7,684 nucleotides of DNA from Thermogutta sp. (GTDB taxonomy: Bacteria > Planctomycetota > Planctomycetia > Pirellulales > Thermoguttaceae): contig NZ_JACIYL010000139.1 of NCBI RefSeq assembly GCF_014359955.1, positions 1 to 7,684 of the forward strand, given 5' to 3'. Under the pieces are notes generated by a model. That model ran no database searches and was not told the origin of the DNA. It saw only the letters and a program-made list of their open reading frames with translations. The translations under genes and the position numbers were made by a program. This document shows positions 6,461-7,684 of this stretch, in pieces (positions within the stretch are counted from its first letter, which is position 1; each line of letters opens with the position of its first letter).

Positions 6461-6476
6461 CCGCGAATCATCGCGG
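6461..6476 (+). other. Perfect 6-bp hairpin with tetraloop
   Basis: CCGCGA (6461-6466) pairs with TCGCGG (6471-6476) around ATCA. It lies about 20 bases after the TATAAT at 6438, and no T-run follows. Confidence 0.35.
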
Positions 6477-6555
6477 TGAAAAGCCTGACGGAATCCCAAC
6501 CACTGAGCTGTGGCGTTCACCGCTATCGCCACCTGCCTTGGAGTGATTCCGCGAC

Positions 6556-6574
6556 GAGTTCTCTAGTGGAACTC
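6556..6574 (+). other. Perfect 6-bp hairpin, 7-base loop
   Basis: GAGTTC (6556-6561) pairs with GAACTC (6569-6574). A/T-rich sequence follows, but not a T-run. It may be part of a structured leader or an operator. Confidence 0.35.
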
Positions 6575-6579
6575 TAGCA

Positions 6580-6825
6580 TTAAAATTGATAGCGTGCGGC
6601 CATGAGATGGCATTCCCCGTCCCATTTCGCAGGCATGTCGTACCCGCCGTGCCGTAGAGGGAAAGTCGGGAACGTGAAGAGCCCACATCGAATGGCTAAA
6701 GAAGACTGAACGAGCCAATTGTGCGCAATCCGGGGGATGACAGCCTTCTGGCTTTCCGCGTCGAAGCCTTCAAGCAGACAGACGCTCCCGGAGCCCGGGG
6801 AGCTTTTTCGTGGGAATTTTTTCAT
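6580..6825 (-). CDS. Doubtful small hypothetical protein, 81 residues
   Basis: This is an open frame from ATG 6825 to TAA 6580. It starts MKKFPRKSSPGSGSVCLLEG and ends WDGECHLMAARYQF. An AGGA lies about 10 bases before the ATG, and many codons end in G or C, as in the real genes here. Against it: no recognised family, an odd composition with no clear secondary structure pattern, and its first codons coincide with the plus-strand terminator-like element, which would explain the Lys/Ser/Pro/Gly run. It would be divergent to the lipoprotein gene, 70 bases away. It is listed so that it can be tested, not as a firm gene. Confidence 0.22.
   Translation of the reverse strand: MKKFPRKSSPGSGSVCLLEGFDAESQKAVIPRIAHNWLVQSSLAIRCGLFTFPTFPLRHGGYDMPAKWDGECHLMAARYQF
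6784..6808 (+). terminator. Terminator-like hairpin upstream of the lipoprotein gene
   Basis: GCTCCC (6784-6789) pairs perfectly with GGGAGC (6798-6803) over an 8-base loop, followed directly by TTTTT (6804-6808). This fits a factor-independent terminator on the plus strand only. No plus-strand gene ends just before it, so it would stop a non-coding or leader transcript, or act as an attenuator for the gene starting at 6896. Confidence 0.4.
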
Positions 6826-6895
6826 GTGGCATCGTCCTGTAGGATCCTCAACGAGCACGGCGCCGGCTGACATCGAAAAGTGGTCCCGTTTTCTC

Positions 6896-7684
6896 ATGGA
6901 GAAGCCCGGGCTTTGGGGTTTGTTCATGATCGTTTGCCTGTTGGTGGACATAATCTCTGTCGGCTGTGGGCGCCAGGGCAGTCCATCGGTAGCGACATCC
7001 CCAGCCGAACAGACCCCGGCAAACTGGAAATCTTCTCATCAGGCCCGGGAGTATTGGTATCTTCAATCGCTTTTTGGTGAAACCGTTGGCTACGAAAGAA
7101 TGTCCGTGCGATTCATAGACGGTCCGTCGCCGGGCTGTCGTGAGGTAGAAGGAGAAGTTGTACTCCGCGTAAAGAGGATGGGAACCCCGGTTTCCGTGGT
7201 GACGCGGTACCGATCCGTGGAAACGTGTGAGGGTCATCCCCGTGAGTTCACGGTCACGGTGGAACAGGGCAAAGCACTCGCGGAATACCGCGGTCGAGTT
7301 GACGGCAAACGGCTTATGCTGGAAACGATCGTAGCGGGAAGAACCGCTCAACAAACCTTCGATCTTCCCGCGGATTGCCGGGGCTTCCTGGGACTCCAGG
7401 ATTGCCTCTGGGAAAAACCCATGCAGCCGGGGGAAGTGCGCGAATTCTCCTGCCTCATGCTTGGAGTGAATGGGGTGTGTCGGGCAAAAGCCCATGCTCG
7501 CGATTACGAAGTCATCCAGCTTTCAGGACGTGAATCCCGACTTCTCCGCATAGAAATTCTCTACACGTTACCGGGCAACCAAAGGTTAGAGCAAACCGCC
7601 TGGTCCGATTCGTCGGGCATAATTGTCAAACAGAGAATGGACTCGCCTCCAGTTGAAGCCGTGCTCGTGTCGAAGGAACGTGCT
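6896..7684 (+). CDS. Probable lipoprotein, N-terminal part of a transglutaminase-domain-type protein (3' end outside window)
   Basis: The frame stays open for 263 codons to the window end. Residues 1-24 look like a lipoprotein signal: MEKP, a hydrophobic core, then SVGC with C24 as the lipidation site. The Ser at -3 and an Asp at 18 are atypical. A Ser/Pro/Ala-rich linker follows to about 45. Residues about 50-263 form a beta-rich domain: FGETVGYERMSVRF, RVDGKRLMLET, LPADCRGFLGLQDCLWEKPM, YTLPGNQRLEQTAWSDSSG and a final VLVSKERA. The order of motifs (a pushed-out W.DP-like PADCRGF, KPMQPGE, LPG, W.D.SG, SKE) resembles the domain I recall before the catalytic transglutaminase core in planctomycete proteins. 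The catalytic Cys-His-Asp part would lie beyond the window, so enzymatic activity cannot be claimed. An in-frame ATG at 6824 would put 24 polar residues ahead of the signal, so 6896 is preferred. No ribosome site is evident. Confidence 0.75.
   Translation, partial: MEKPGLWGLFMIVCLLVDIISVGCGRQGSPSVATSPAEQTPANWKSSHQAREYWYLQSLFGETVGYERMSVRFIDGPSPGCREVEGEVVLRVKRMGTPVSVVTRYRSVETCEGHPREFTVTVEQGKALAEYRGRVDGKRLMLETIVAGRTAQQTFDLPADCRGFLGLQDCLWEKPMQPGEVREFSCLMLGVNGVCRAKAHARDYEVIQLSGRESRLLRIEILYTLPGNQRLEQTAWSDSSGIIVKQRMDSPPVEAVLVSKERA

Larger units (their letters stand above)
6227..6895. other. Long, mostly non-coding region between divergent genes
   Basis: About 670 bases separate the starts of the minus-strand 231-residue gene and the plus-strand lipoprotein gene. 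The region holds a two-copy direct repeat (6363-6394), an isolated TATAAT on the plus strand (6438-6443) without a good -35, two perfect hairpins (6461-6476; 6556-6574), a terminator-like hairpin on the plus strand (6784-6808), and a weak small minus-strand frame (6580-6825). The left half is T/A-richer than the surrounding genes. I find no tRNA-type T-loop, RNase P, tmRNA or signal recognition particle RNA signature. Confidence 0.5.

Noticed and set aside
6227..6532. 102-codon N-terminal extension of the 231-residue minus-strand protein
   Set aside because: The extra residues have a scrambled composition and overlap the direct repeats and A/T-rich DNA. The ATG at 6226 begins a clear amphipathic helix. 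The part closest to 6226 (LELFGDLRLQQQQIVQDF) is somewhat protein-like, so the start is not certain.
6657..6785. RNase P-like strings GAGGGAAAGTCGGGA and AGACAGA
   Set aside because: They are only about 120 bases apart, the intervening conserved helices are missing and the 3' consensus does not fit.
6848..7495. Minus-strand frame of 215 codons
   Set aside because: It lies opposite the plus-strand lipoprotein frame, which is open to the window end, has a signal sequence and matches a known architecture. The minus product is rich in Arg, His and Pro with no coherent pattern.

Overview
The window looks like chromosomal DNA of a planctomycete, probably of the Pirellulales type (a moderately GC-rich genome such as Thermogutta would fit). 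This rests on family architecture, not a database search: a TPR/TPR/ExbB/ExbD/ExbD gene order, an ExbB with a signal-like N-terminus and an acidic Ala/Pro-rich linker, and a lipoprotein resembling the N-terminal part of planctomycete transglutaminase-domain proteins. There is no rRNA, tRNA, CRISPR array or insertion sequence that I can see.

Left part (1-4200, plus strand): five genes in one direction. First comes the 3' end of a helical TPR-like protein, then a secreted protein with a small beta domain and TPR repeats, then an ExbB/TolQ/MotA-type proton-channel subunit and two ExbD/TolR-type subunits. They would form an energised inner-membrane/periplasmic complex, with the TPR proteins as likely partners. 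The first exbD is interrupted by an in-frame TGA at 3561-3563. Beyond it the same frame carries the family's missing C-terminal half and ends one base before the ATG of the second exbD. This is the most notable observation in the window.

Middle (4201-5530, minus strand for the gene): a complete XerC/XerD-type tyrosine recombinase, closer to XerD in its motifs, converging on the exbD genes. A short hairpin follows the exbD stop codon.

Right part (5531-7684): a minus-strand gene for an unrecognised acidic soluble protein of about 231 residues. Next is a 670-base, mostly non-coding stretch with a two-copy 10-bp direct repeat, several perfect hairpins, a terminator-like element and a doubtful small minus-strand frame. 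Last is a plus-strand gene, open at the window end, for a probable lipoprotein of the planctomycete transglutaminase-domain type; only its first 263 codons are present.
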